Part shown: piece after piece, positions 12,148-22,782 of the stretch
Layout of the letters: every line of letters begins with the position of its first letter
How positions within the stretch are numbered: position 1 is the stretch's first letter
Source: Chalara sp. BL73
Lineage: Eukaryota; Ascomycota; Leotiomycetes; Helotiales
DNA: 30,516 bases
Assembly: GCA_918026815.1 (NCBI GenBank)
Contig: CAKJVC010000109.1
Location: 1 to 30,516, forward strand
Direction: 5' to 3'
Translations under genes and position numbers: made by a program
Notes under the pieces: model-generated
The model's database searches: none
What the model was told of the DNA's origin: nothing
The model's input: the letters and a program-made list of their open reading frames with translations, nothing else

Positions 12148-12697
12148 ATCTTATATCGGAATGACAACTCCGTGGTGGTGGTGATAGCAGTGAAAAGAAA
12201 TTGTGGCATGATGGAAGCCCTTCACGGAGTATAAGAGGGGATATCGCGGAACAGCTTCGGGGCCGTTCCGCCATCCCGGCTTGGCTTTTGATCTGCCGCC
12301 GGATGCGGTACAATGAACAGTTCTGCAAAGCTGAAACTCCTATTCACGAAAGGAGGAGCTTTTAACTTAGTGGATAGAAAAATGACGCTCTGCACATATA
12401 CTTTTGCTCAATGTATCATACATTGTGATATATGGAAAGCCCACCTTTTTCATGAAAGCAATTATAAAGTGAGTCGTGACATCACTGGCCAGGTTAGGCG
12501 AGCCCAATTCACACAGCATCAGTCCAGACTCTAGGTACATACGGAGATTTCTACTACCGTACTTCCGACCTGCTAACCCTTAGAAGTGTGTTGACTAAAC
12601 GTATTGTAATCCCTCAAAGTCATTGAAATACGCACGAGTCCTTCTACACCTACAGCAACCATTTTACCTACTGTTACGATTTCTCGGATTTGATACA
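12148..12697. promoter_or_regulatory. Bidirectional promoter between regulator and SDR
   Basis: This 550-bp stretch separates divergently transcribed genes. At 12246-12252 and 12265-12271 lie GCGGAAC and GTTCCGC, a perfect 7-bp inverted repeat with a 12-nt spacer, giving CGG-N18-CCG. Its CGGAA/TTCCG core also occurs in the monooxygenase promoter (8887-8899), suggesting one shared Zn2Cys6 regulator (inference). Copy B has the same site at 21173-21198. The substitutions I saw between the two repeat copies also fall here, at about 12505-12608. Confidence 0.45.
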
Positions 12698-14043
12698 ATG
12701 GCTTCAAAGTACTCCAAACATTCGACCAGAAGATTTATTCCTCGGGAAGGTTTATATCTCGACCCTATATGTTCGCTCATCTCTTGGACAATTTTGAATC
12801 CGATACTAATCGCTACATTTCTCTTTGTGTTTTGGCAGTGCCAAAGAAGCGACCAATTCGTGATCGTTAGTGAGCGGCGTTACCAGGAAAACATCTTTTA
12901 CTGGATGAAACTTCTTGGATTAATCGGGGGACTATTCTGGGTCAACCAGTATTTAAATTGGGCAGCCAACAACAACTTTATACGAGCAAAACCATGGGAT
13001 TCGAAGCAGGAATTAGTGTTGATCACTGGAGGCAGTGGTGGCATCGGAGCGAGTGTGGCTAGGCGCCTTGCAAGGGAGGAAATCGTGTTGTGATTCTGGA
13101 TATATTGCCTCTTGCCTTCCCAGAAAGTATAGTAATGAGGATCCAGTCAGTTTTGTGTATTTGCTAAAAAAATTGAAGGGGAAAACATAATATATTACAA
13201 ATGCGACTTGAGTGACATGAACGAAATAAACCACGTTATGGCCAGGGTTCGAGAGGAATGTGGTCCGCCTACTGTCCTTGGTATTCTTTCAAACTTCAAA
13301 TGAAGAGCTTTTTGGCTGATCAATTTTAATTAGTGAATAATGCCGGTATTTCGAGAGGCTCTACTATTGCAGGTGGCCCATATCATGACAACAATTTGAC
13401 ACTGAAAATCAACCTCTTAGCGGCTTTCATTGTTACTAAGGAATGCTTGCCATATATGATAGCCAGCAACCATGGGCACATTATCAGTATTTCATCTATG
13501 AGCGCCTTCATTCCACCCGCTGGGCTTGCTGATTACTCAGCTTCTAAAGCTGGCCTTGTTGCTTTTAATGAGGTGAGTTCTGGAGAGTTGCCTCTTGATT
13601 TACGAAATATTTTCGAACTAATCTGACAATAATAGGCACTGGGCCTGGAGCTGAGATATCGGCATCGCGTACTGGCGGTTAGGAACTCTTTGTTGGTTCT
13701 CAGTTTCACCAAAACACCACTCTTTGTTGGTGAGACGAATCAAAATGCTTTTGTTTCACCTCTTCTCCATGTAGATACAGTCGGGGATGAGGTGGTCAAT
13801 ACAATTTATGGGGGTTACAGCCGTACCATTTTCATGCCCGGAATTCTTCGTTACTTGGGATGGATTGTAAGTCTTGCTCTTTGTGCCATGATATTTGAGC
13901 AACTACTGACATGGGATGGTTCACTTTAGCGAGGTGCTCCTGATTGGGTTCAACATTTGATTAGACGTAGTACAGAAGGGTTGAAAGTGGACTTTAGAGG
14001 TCGGCAAGTGATTGATTCGGCTACTGGGAAATTTAAAACGTAA
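12698..14043 (+). CDS. Membrane-anchored short-chain dehydrogenase, copy A (one frameshift)
   Basis: NAD(P)-dependent oxidoreductase of the classical SDR superfamily, resembling the retinol-dehydrogenase-like (SDR16C) group that sits on ER or lipid droplets; substrate unknown. Exons: 12698-13126, 13179-13280, 13334-13572, 13636-13866, 13930-14043. The ATG at 12698 has a favourable context (acaATGG). Two hydrophobic segments (about residues 27-47 and 68-86) precede the Rossmann fold. Motifs: TGGSGGIG at 110-117, ILDI after strand 2, NNAG at 179-182, catalytic Ser near 232, and YSASK at 245-249. Phases agree at every join except that exon 1 is one base short: near 13075 the run reads GGGAGGAAATC, and one more G would restore REGNRVVILD and a 371-aa protein. 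Copy B also has a broken frame here, but by a different indel. The last part of exon 4 and exon 5 lie outside the repeat, so only this copy has the C-terminus. Confidence 0.8.
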
Positions 14044-14104
14044 TAGCCAGATAGAGAAGAAATCTAAGCATGTGGCTTTGCCCATGTCGGAGACGGAACT
14101 GCAT
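13856..14104. other. 249-bp spacer between the two repeat copies
   Basis: Single-copy DNA between the duplicated blocks. It holds the end of SDR exon 4, a 63-nt intron (13867-13929), exon 5 (13930-14043) and 61 bp of downstream sequence. It then joins copy B at TGCAAC (14105). This spacer is not present after copy B. Confidence 0.9.
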
Positions 14105-15347
14105 TGCAACATGGCGCCGTTGACGTTTATGTTATATTCCAAAACTATCACTCTCCTTCAACCAGATCTGCAAGGAATTGGTCATGTCTTCATTTTGCAG
14201 CATTTGAAGGAAACCATCAAATGGTCAAATTTCTGCTACATGAGAGAATTATGCCGAATGACCAGAAGAATTTCAGAGATACAGTCCTACCACTTGCTGT
14301 TTTACGTGGAAATCTCGAGACTGTCAAGGTACTTCTCGAGAACGGAATGAGCATCGACGGCGAAATACTTGGAGGTGAAAATGCTATACATATAGCAACA
14401 GTAGAGGGAACACGGAAATGATGGCTCTTCTTCTAGACCATGGGGCCAATCCTAACTCGAGAGACCGGGACGAAAATACACCTTTACATAAGGCTCGATC
14501 GGGCCCTGTTATCTCGCTTCTCCTCGAAAGAGCTGCTGACAAGAATGCGCTCAATTATGCTGGCGAAACACCAATTCATAGGCTGGTAGACAGAGGAAAT
14601 AGAGTAGCACTTGAAGTTCTATTAGAAGCAAAGCCTAAGATCGACATCGCCAATAAGGCAGGACAGACAGCTACAAAATGTGCGATAGAGACTGACAAGT
14701 TGGATTGTCTTACCGCTCTTTTAGTACATGGAGCTAGTATAGAGTGTCGATCTTCTAGGGGATTCACAGACTTGCACCACGCAGTCTATTTCTCGAGACA
14801 TGAACATATTTCCCTGCTTCTAGATCATGGCGCGAATTTAGAAGCAGAAGACACCCAGGGTATAAGACCGCTTCATCTTGCGGCAGGGCTGGGGCATGAA
14901 GACTGCGTCAAAACACTTCTTGTTGCGGTAAGTCGTAATTTAGTTATTCGGGCGCTCCTGTTCCTGGAGCACTCTATGTTGTCGTCTGGCCGTGCCTCTA
15001 CTTAGAAATACACTGACTATACCTCACAGGGAGCTGACAGAACTGCACGAACTCATGAAGGAGAGACATTTTTACATTGGGCAGCCAGAGGACCGAAAAT
15101 GTTGTCAAAACTAATACACTGGATGCCCTTAATCAACGAAAAGCCCCTTCTGTCGGAGTTAAATGCTATCAACGATCAAGGACAAACTCCATTGCACATT
15201 ACAGCTCTGAACCACAATATCCTAGCATATAATCTTCTTATGACTAATGGTGCGGACTACTCTTTGAAAGATCATTCTGGAAGGACGGCTTGGGAACTCC
15301 ACCAAACAAGGATGGATGAAATTAAGCATGATCTCCTGGCAGGATGA
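14105..15347 (+). pseudogene. 5'-truncated ankyrin gene fragment, copy B
   Basis: Second copy of the F-box/ankyrin gene lacking its promoter, the F-box and the first ankyrin repeats. Sequence corresponding to exon 3 runs to 14927, the intron is 14928-15029 and the last exon is 15030-15347, with splice sites unchanged. Near 14410 one A is missing compared with copy A (gggaacacgg against gggaaacacgg), which ends the first frame at about 14421; the ankyrin frame resumes at 14418 (TTG/ATG). The fragment is fused to the sequence just after the SDR gene. It has no evident promoter of its own, so any expression would need read-through from the SDR gene. Ankyrin-only products remain possible but unlikely. 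Confidence 0.85.
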
Positions 15348-15572
15348 CCAGCAGGCTCTGTGAGAGAACCCATATGTACTATTTTATTAATACGCTCCTA
15401 TTCTAAGTTTGAAAATCCCCGAAATGAACACTCTTTGTCGAGTCAGCAGATCAGAAGCTCATTTATATCTACCAATAGTTTTGATACATATGGGGCGTGC
15501 GCCTATACCCGGTAGATACCTGGTAGCTCAGTGCTTTGCACTTAGTTGCTAATGACGTACATGTAAAGTTAC

Positions 15573-17550
15573 TCAGACGAAGACCCCGCTGAAGAATTCC
15601 TCCAAACTTCCATAGTCATTAAGTGCAATGACCATTGATACGTCTATTTGAGTGTAAGACTTCTTCTAATTGTGGCAGCGCAGGATACCAACTTACATTG
15701 ATCTGGACGAACAATTATCAAAGCACCTTCCTCCTTGTCAATGCCGTAAAAGTCATACGCATGGCCATGTCCGGAGTTATAACTCCCGTCATCTACAAAT
15801 ACTTTATGTAGGTCTTGGATCATGTTAGAACCATTAAATGCAATAATATAGTGGGGCTTGCCTCTCATTTTCCACTGGCTGGTTGTGGGTGAAAAGAATG
15901 ATGGTATCTGCTCCTGCTCTAACGCACTTCGCGGGCCAGATAAGGCGACGATTACCTCGATGAGGCTATCAATGTCACTGGTCTCACGCGTATAGCGTCT
16001 TATGGGACTTTTCGCAGAATCGAGATAGTCGCCCAACTAAAGCTTTGGTTAATTTCACGATCAATTGTGACTGAGACGGCCACTCACAGATCTCAGTCTA
16101 TTGATTGTCGTAACCTTTGTAATATTACCCCCAAAAACCACAATACGCCATCGACCATCAGACTGTAAAATCTTCGAGAGCTGGAATACGCGTGCATCGC
16201 AGAATCGCACGACTTGAGCGCTAGGAAATCTCATGCCGACTACCACATTCGAAGCAAGAGCAGGATTACTACGTTTCGCGCTTGTGATGCTCGAGTCTAT
16301 GTACCTTGTAGCTAAACCAGCCGTGTAGACACCAGACTTGATGAAAAGATCAGTGAAGCTATCTCGCTGACTATTCTCGCCATTGAGTGCATTTGTTCTT
16401 GAGGAAAATGACCTGGCAAAGCCGCGATCGAACTCGATCAGGGCCGCGGCGCTTTTCCCTCTCCAAAGTATAGGTCTCGAGGAGCTCGGTTGGTGCCTCG
16501 TTTCTAAGAATAGCGGCTAGCTTCCATCCAAGATTATACCCATCTTGTAGACTAGCATTCATTCCTTGCCCAGCTTTTGGAGAGTGCGTATGGCAAGCAT
16601 CACCAGCCAGAAAGACGCGATTGTGTGCTGTGAAATGGCTGGCAACTCTTTGACCGATTGAGTAAGCTGACCACCACACTGTTTCGGCGATATCTAGGCT
16701 ATATGGCATAAATATTCTTTTTGCCATTTGTTGGAGATTCGTCAAGACTACGTCTTTTGCTACGGTTCCATGAGGTAGTTCTATGTAGAACCGTGTGAGG
16801 GAGCCTCCTTCCCGTGGCACAATAAGCAAACTGCCAGCGTTGGATCTTATCACCACCTTTTTACGGATATCTGGGAAGTTTGTCAATGGATATATATCCA
16901 TTACGCCCCACACAGAGTCGGTGCTGTCCCCTACCATACTGATTCCAAGAGACTTGCGCACGACGCTATGAGCACCATCACAACCCTACGAAGTCAGCTT
17001 GAACAATATGTAATTTTTTTGGACCTACAAGAACATATTTAGCTTTAAATTCACAGTCTACACCATCCTTTTCTGCAACGACCTTTACACAGTGGGCTTT
17101 ATGATCCAACACCGCAGGCTCATCCACCTCGATACCCTTCACGGTAAAACCATAGCTAACTTGCTGTCCATTATACTTCCGCATAGCATCAAGCAGAAAC
17201 TCATTAACCCTGGCCTGATTCAAGATGACGTGAGGTTGGTAAGAAAGACCAGGCTGCGTATCTGCTATTCGGGCTGTACGAGCAATCCCATCGTCCCCAC
17301 CGTCTTGAGAGGACCAGAAGGTAACCTCTAACACGTGGTAAGATTCCCGAAGGAGTTCCTCGGCCAGGCCGAAGCTGTCAAACATCTCCACTGTACGGCA
17401 TTGCACTCCGTCTGCCTGCCCGATCTCCAGCGGACCACGTCGCGATTCCAGGATCGTGCAGCTTATCCCGAGTTTGGCGAGCCAGACCGCAGCACATATT
17501 CCTGCTGAGCCGCTACCACAGATCAATACGTCTACTTCTTTGCAAGCCAT
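15573..17550 (-). pseudogene. FAD aromatic monooxygenase, copy B (frameshifted)
   Basis: Copy of the gene at 6644-8623. Exons in transcript order: 17550-17029, 16985-16088, 16036-15697, 15643-15573; the ATG, splice sites and FAD motifs are as in copy A. A 2-nt deletion (TT) near 16461 shifts the frame after about residue 350. Translation then ends near 16371, losing part of the substrate domain and the thioredoxin-like C-terminal domain. The GxGxxG, DG and GD motifs lie before the break, but a stable enzyme is unlikely. If the deletion is a base-call error, this would be a second intact monooxygenase. Promoter region (17551-18149) with the inverted CGG repeats is preserved. Confidence 0.82.
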
Positions 17551-18149
17551 CTTAATTGTCGGTTTTCACGGGTGTCTCTAAGAAGTGGATTTGCAACATC
17601 CGGCGAGGCGGGTCGAGATCACTTCAAATAGTCACATTCGAAACACTAGTACTAGAGAAGATATTTGAGCAAATGCTCGGGACGGCACATTGGGACGGCA
17701 GGTGAAAGTTCTGAAATACCCCCTTCAGGTGGATGGGAATTGGTATCTTTTAGTGATGGTACTTGGAGGTAAAGAGATGATGACAAATACCGGAGTGTTT
17801 TCCGGATTCCGGTCGGAACTCTTCCGTTGGCGAGTTACAAAACTGCTCCGGCAATCACCCTGTCAGTCGGAAGTCTTTGAATTCTACTTATTGCTCCAGA
17901 CTTCTGCCATTGTTTGAGTATCGATAGTATGTCTTAATGCTGGCTTCGCCGTCAATTCTTGACATTCCAGCATTGGCAGACTTTTTTACTATTGACTGAG
18001 TAACCACTTTTTGAACGCAGTTCTGATGTTGCACCAATATGGTTGTAGATACCGCGAGTTTATTTCCTAGAGCTTGCATCATTGCTGAGCACAAGTGAAC
18101 TTCGCGGAAAGCATGACTTCCAAAATTTCGGTACGCTCTAAAGGTATAA
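17551..18149 (-). promoter_or_regulatory. Copy B of the monooxygenase promoter
   Basis: I noticed no difference from 8624-9222. The two inverted repeats CCGGA-N6-TCCGG and CGGAA-CTC-TTCCG lie at 17790-17826, so the candidate regulator sites are doubled along with the genes. Confidence 0.4.
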
Positions 18150-21073
18150 TTATATTCCAGAATCCAGTGAGTAGTCACCATAGCGCATACGCCACCAGTC
18201 CTCATCCATTAGCCCAAAAGGCATTGAGCTCATATCTTGTGTCATTAAATTCATCAAAGGCTCTAACGGCGCCATATCTATCCCATCAAGCTGTCCGGAA
18301 TCAATAAATTGAGGCTCACTCTGTTCTTGAAAAGGCTGTGAACTAAAATTAGTTATATCTCGGCCATGAGGTAAGGTACTATATGCCGATTGCTGAGCCT
18401 GTTCTGTAGCAGAAGAAGCTGTTTCCGAAGAAGGATTATGACTCCTTGTACCAGATTCAACTGCGCATTTATCTTATCCTAGGATTAGCTACCCACGCCC
18501 GTGAACTATAAAGATGTTCTACCTACCAGAAACAAGCCTCTGATATATATTGGACAGGGTGTTGAGTGCATGCTCTACTGCATAACCTCTCTTACCAAGA
18601 GTTCGCAAAGTCTCGCACCCAAGTAGCCAGGCAGCGTGTACTTCTCCGTGATCAAAGAATTGATTCGTTCCAAAGCACGACTCTGCAAGGATTAAAACCA
18701 TAGCGGCAGTATAGAGATCTTGGATCGATATCAGCGTTTGAATCAATAAAATCGCAGGTTTATTTTACGCACAGTAAGTTGTATACCACCAAGCTCCATC
18801 AGTCGTAGTCGACACTGAGTTATGCAATAGGTTAACGAGATCAACTGATGCATCAACACAAGCGGTAACCGACTGTATGTCGATCTTATACTGGAGACTA
18901 CGTTCTTTATTAGAAGTTTTCTCCGCGAGTTGATGGGCTTGCTGGAGTGGACCAGTCTGCCGACATAACCGCTGGAATGTTAACCGATGGAGCAGCACGC
19001 GAACATGCATATATCTAGACAATTAGAGATTGTAGTGTTGAAGAATAAATATTCACGAACCTTGCGTGCAGAACGTTGCCTTGCCGCCGAATGATCCATG
19101 CAGAAACCTCAGGAAGGTCATCCCTCATACTCCTACGTCTTTCCCAGTGAAGATAGAAAGCAATACTGTCCTCAAATGTGGAAAGCTCTGCATCCAAGGA
19201 CACAATTGCTTCTAGATCACTCACTCAGTGTTTATGGTGGTGTTTGACCTCGCATCAGCATTTGTGCCTTGTACAGACCATGGCTTATAAATAGCGGATA
19301 TTATTCTTCCAAGGATGAGATATAGCTTAATGGTTTCGATATAGAAAGTCAAATAGGATAAAGTGTTATCTTGGTGCAAGATGGATTCGTCTTCTGGTGT
19401 GACTGTTGGCAGAGGAATAATAATCTCACATGGTGTCATCATAGGCCGTCCGAGAGTTGTGCTTGTGACGCTAATACGGTCAGTAGTTGGGAATAAAGTG
19501 GTCTTATACACCTTACATATCCAGTGTCACGCAGCCATACCAGACACGACGACGGAGTTCGATTTCGCATGACTCTCTCTGAATAAAGCGGTCTTCAATA
19601 TGAATACCTAGCCCTTGAGCAATCCTGCATGCTAGTCCAAGTGAGTTCCAGCAGCGACCTGGGGAAGAAGAACTTTGCAAAAATTGCGTAATGATCAATA
19701 AGGTTTGTACGAGTGCAATGCTACCATGGTCCAAAATATCAACATGAAGAAGGCTCCTAGATCGAAGGAAAAAGGTCTGTGACAAAGATTCGCGACCCTG
19801 CTGTAAAATCTCTTGCCCTGATAATTGGCAGCTGAGAGCAAAAATGGCGTTTAAGGCACAGTGAAAGACAATAGATCGAGAGTCCGAAACACCTGGGGTC
19901 CCTAAGCCTAGATCACAGTCTGTAGTAGTTTGCTGTATGTCGTTCGAGGATTTCCACAGATTTTCGTAAGCAGCGTTAAAAGATGGCTTGTGAAGAAAAG
20001 GATAGAGAGTATGTGCTTTGATCCAGTAATTTTCCAACAACTTATCTGCTAGGTCGCGCTGCGGAAGTGATGGATAATTGCACGATATTGATGTAGCCTC
20101 AGAAGAATTATACCTCGCCAGAGGACTTGATCTTGGAGCGAAGGGAACTGACGGGAGATGCTTGTCGTAAGGTCGCCTCTGGTCAGTGCCGTGAATAGTC
20201 TGGTTGACCTCGTGCATGAAATGGGCCACGGAAGAGCCGCCAAAAATTGGTTTGCTGATGGTGATGCATTTTCATTGTCGATATAAGCTGTAGAGCCCAT
20301 AGCATTTACTGGGCTAGCTTCGCTTTCGGCGTCAAGAGAAATAATTTCAGAGGTTGGGGATTGGTTAGCATTCTGGTGTGAGAGCCTCTGAGTTAGTTTC
20401 CAATTCCAATAACAATCTGTAGTCGAGAGATGCATCAAGAGTCGTGTTCTCCCATGAGATACGCCGGTGTTTCCAGATCTTCAAAACATTGATAATATTT
20501 GGACCAAACCACTTGTGAAACTTTATTTGACACGCGAATTTTACCCTGGAAATCTCACTGACCTGAATTGGTTGTCGATTACCATGTCCTTGGGCTGACT
20601 GCTGATTCGCAAGAATTCGCTCAATGCTTTGGATTCGATCAGTCAGGCTTTTCGTGCTTCTATTTGCTCATCTCTATTAGTCATTATGGTTACTCTCCGA
20701 CGAAGAAAAATTTGCCGTCATGGTAATAACAGGGCGAGTCTAATAAATCGCAACGTATGATAATTGGATACCTTGATATCATACACAGAGAAATTGACAT
20801 ACTCTCGTGGCGCTTCATCACTCTTGGGCGGATCCTTTTGTAAAGACAAGACTGGCTGTTTGAACGCTGGCGACAGGGCTCACAGACTGGTCGATTTCCA
20901 TCGCACCGAACTTTCCGGGCACGACAAGGTTCACAAGCGGTTGAAATCTTGCGACGTTTCTGTTGCGGTCGAGACAAACCTTCGCCACCACTTCCGGAAT
21001 CTACATTTGATACTCCGGGTCGCGCGTTGGCGTCCATGGTGACTGGCAAGCCGGAATCTGCAATATCATCCAT
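18150..21073 (-). pseudogene. Cluster Zn2Cys6 transcription factor, copy B (two frameshifts)
   Basis: Copy of the gene at 9223-12147. Exons in transcript order: 21073-20803, 20666-20563, 20387-19517, 19470-19061, 19014-18773, 18718-18527, 18460-18150. The zinc cluster is unchanged. Two single-base losses relative to copy A break it: one in an A/T run near 20243 (early in exon 3, stop at 20049) and one near 19228 in exon 4. At the site corresponding to copy A's own lesion (near 19767) copy B is in frame. Thus each copy is open where the other is broken. As written it would encode only the DNA-binding domain, linker and a short shifted tail. Base-call error is a serious alternative to true decay. 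Confidence 0.8.
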
Positions 21074-21626
21074 ATCTTATATCGGAATGACAACTCCGTG
21101 GTGGTGGTGATAGCAGTGAAAAAGAAATTGTGGCATGATGGAAGCCCTTCACGGAGTATAAGAGGGGATATCGCGGAACAGCTTCGGGGCCGTTCCGCCA
21201 TCCCGGCTTGGCTTTTGATCTGCCGCCGGATGCGGTACAATGAACAGTTCTGCAAAGCTGAAACTCCTATTCACGAAAGGAGGAGCTTTTAACTTAGTGG
21301 ATAGAAAAATGACGCTCTGCACATATACTTTTTGCTCAATGTATCATACATTGTGATATATGGAAAGCCCACCTTTTTCATGAAAGCAATTATAAAGTGA
21401 GTCGTGACATCACTGGCCAGGTTAGGCGAGCCCCTATTCACACAGCCTTAGTCCAGACTCTAGGTACATACGGAGATTTCTACTACCGTACTTCCGACCT
21501 GCTAACCCTTAGAAGTGTGTTGACTAAACGTATTTTGATCCCTCAAAGTCATTGAAATACGCACGAGTCCTTCTACACCTACAGCAACCATTTTACCTAC
21601 TGTTACGATTTCTCGGATTTGATACA
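21074..21626. promoter_or_regulatory. Copy B of the regulator/SDR bidirectional promoter
   Basis: It retains GCGGAAC-N12-GTTCCGC at 21173-21198. Unlike the rest of the repeat it carries base substitutions relative to copy A: cccctattcacacagcctta at about 21431-21450 and cgtattttgatcc near 21529-21541. It also has three extra bases: two in homopolymers (about 21120 and 21330) and one in the first changed patch. Confidence 0.4.
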
Positions 21627-22782
21627 ATGGCTTCAAAGTACTCCAAACATTCGACCAGAAGATTTATTCCTCGGGAAGGTTTATATCTCGACCCTATATG
21701 TTCGCTCATCTCTTGGACAATTTTGAATCCGATACTAATCGCTACATTTCTCTTTGTGTTTTGGCAGTGCCAAAGAAGCGACAATTCGTGATCGTTAGTG
21801 AGCGGCGTTACCAGGAAAACATCTTTTACTGGATGAAACTTCTTGGATTAATCGGGGGACTATTCTGGGTCAACCAGTATTTAAATTGGGCAGCCAACAA
21901 CAACTTTATACGAGCAAAACCATGGGATTCGAAGCAGGAATTAGTGTTGATCACTGGAGGCAGTGGTGGCATCGGAGCGAGTGTGGCTAGGCGCCTTGCA
22001 AGGGGGAAATCGTGTTGTGATTCTGGATATATTGCCTCTTGCCTTCCCAGAAAGTATAGTAATGAGGATCCAGTCAGTTTTGTGTATTTGCTAAAAAATT
22101 GAAGGGGAAAACATAATATATTACAAATGCGACTTGAGTGACATGAACGAAATAAACCACGTTATGGCCAGGGTTCGAGAGGAATGTGGTCCGCCTACTG
22201 TCCTTGGTATTCTTTCAAACTTCAAATGAAGAGCTTTTTGGCTGATCAATTTTAATTAGTGAATAATGCCGGTATTTCGAGAGGCTCTACTATTGCAGGT
22301 GGCCCATATCATGACAACAATTTGACACTGAAAATCAACCTCTTAGCGGCTTTCATTGTTACTAAGGAATGCTTGCCATATATGATAGCCAGCAACCATG
22401 GGCACATTATCAGTATTTCATCTATGAGCGCCTTCATTCCACCCGCTGGGCTTGCTGATTACTCAGCTTCTAAAGCTGGCCTTGTTGCTTTTAATGAGGT
22501 GAGTTCTGGAGAGTTGCCTCTTGATTTACGAAATATTTTCGAACTAATCTGACAATAATAGGCACTGGGCCTGGAGCTGAGATATCGGCATCCGCGTACT
22601 GGCGGTTAGGAACTCTTTGTTGGTTCTCAGTTTCACCAAAACACCACTCTTTGTTGGTGAGACGAATCAAAATGCTTTTGTTTCACCTCTTCTCCATGTA
22701 GATACAGTCGGGGATGAGGTGGTCAATACAATTTATGGGGGTTACAGCCGTACCATTTTCATGCCCGGAATTCTTCGTTACT
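21627..22782 (+). pseudogene. 3'-truncated SDR, copy B
   Basis: Copy of the gene at 12698-14043, cut off in exon 4 at the right end of the repeat, so the last few codons of exon 4 and exon 5 are missing. Further differences: -1 near 21782 (gcgacaattcg), -2 relative to the inferred intact frame near 22003 (AAGGGGGAAATC), -1 inside the first intron near 22095 (harmless) and +1 near 22592 (catccgcg). The Rossmann TGGSGGIG, NNAG and YSASK coding segments are still present but not in one frame. Not expected to give a working enzyme. It converges with the truncated gene at 22783-23320. Confidence 0.88.

Larger units (their letters stand above)
5175..13855. repeat. Tandem duplication, copy A (8.68 kb)
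   Basis: This block is repeated in the same orientation at 14105-22782. The left boundary is TGCAAC, shared by both copies; sequences diverge immediately upstream (ttattac against gaactgcat). The right boundary is ...TTCTTCGTTACT, after which copy A continues with TGGGATGG and copy B with AGAATTGT. It contains most of the ankyrin gene, the whole monooxygenase and regulator genes, and the SDR gene up to its fourth exon. By eye the copies agree except for about a dozen small indels and a few substitutions between roughly 12505 and 12608. The offset between copies changes from 8930 at the left end to 8927 at the right end. Confidence 0.97.
14105..22782. repeat. Tandem duplication, copy B (8.68 kb)
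   Basis: Direct-repeat partner of 5175-13855. Indels in B relative to A that I found by eye: -1 near 14410; -2 near 16461; -1 near 19228; +1 near 19767; -1 near 20243; +1 near 21120; +1 near 21330; +1 near 21433; -1 near 21782; -1 near 22003; -1 near 22095; +1 near 22592. Substitutions are confined to about 21433-21537. Most indels fall in or beside short homopolymers. The list is not guaranteed complete. Confidence 0.97.

Noticed and set aside
12313..12534. Plus-strand open frame in the regulator/SDR promoter
   Set aside because: No domain; it is not kept in copy B because of a +1 indel, and it lies in the expected promoter.
13127..13178. Apparent frameshifts in the SDR after the PLAFPE segment
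   Set aside because: They are explained by a 52-nt GT..AG intron that joins PE to RENIIYYKCD in frame; not a lesion.
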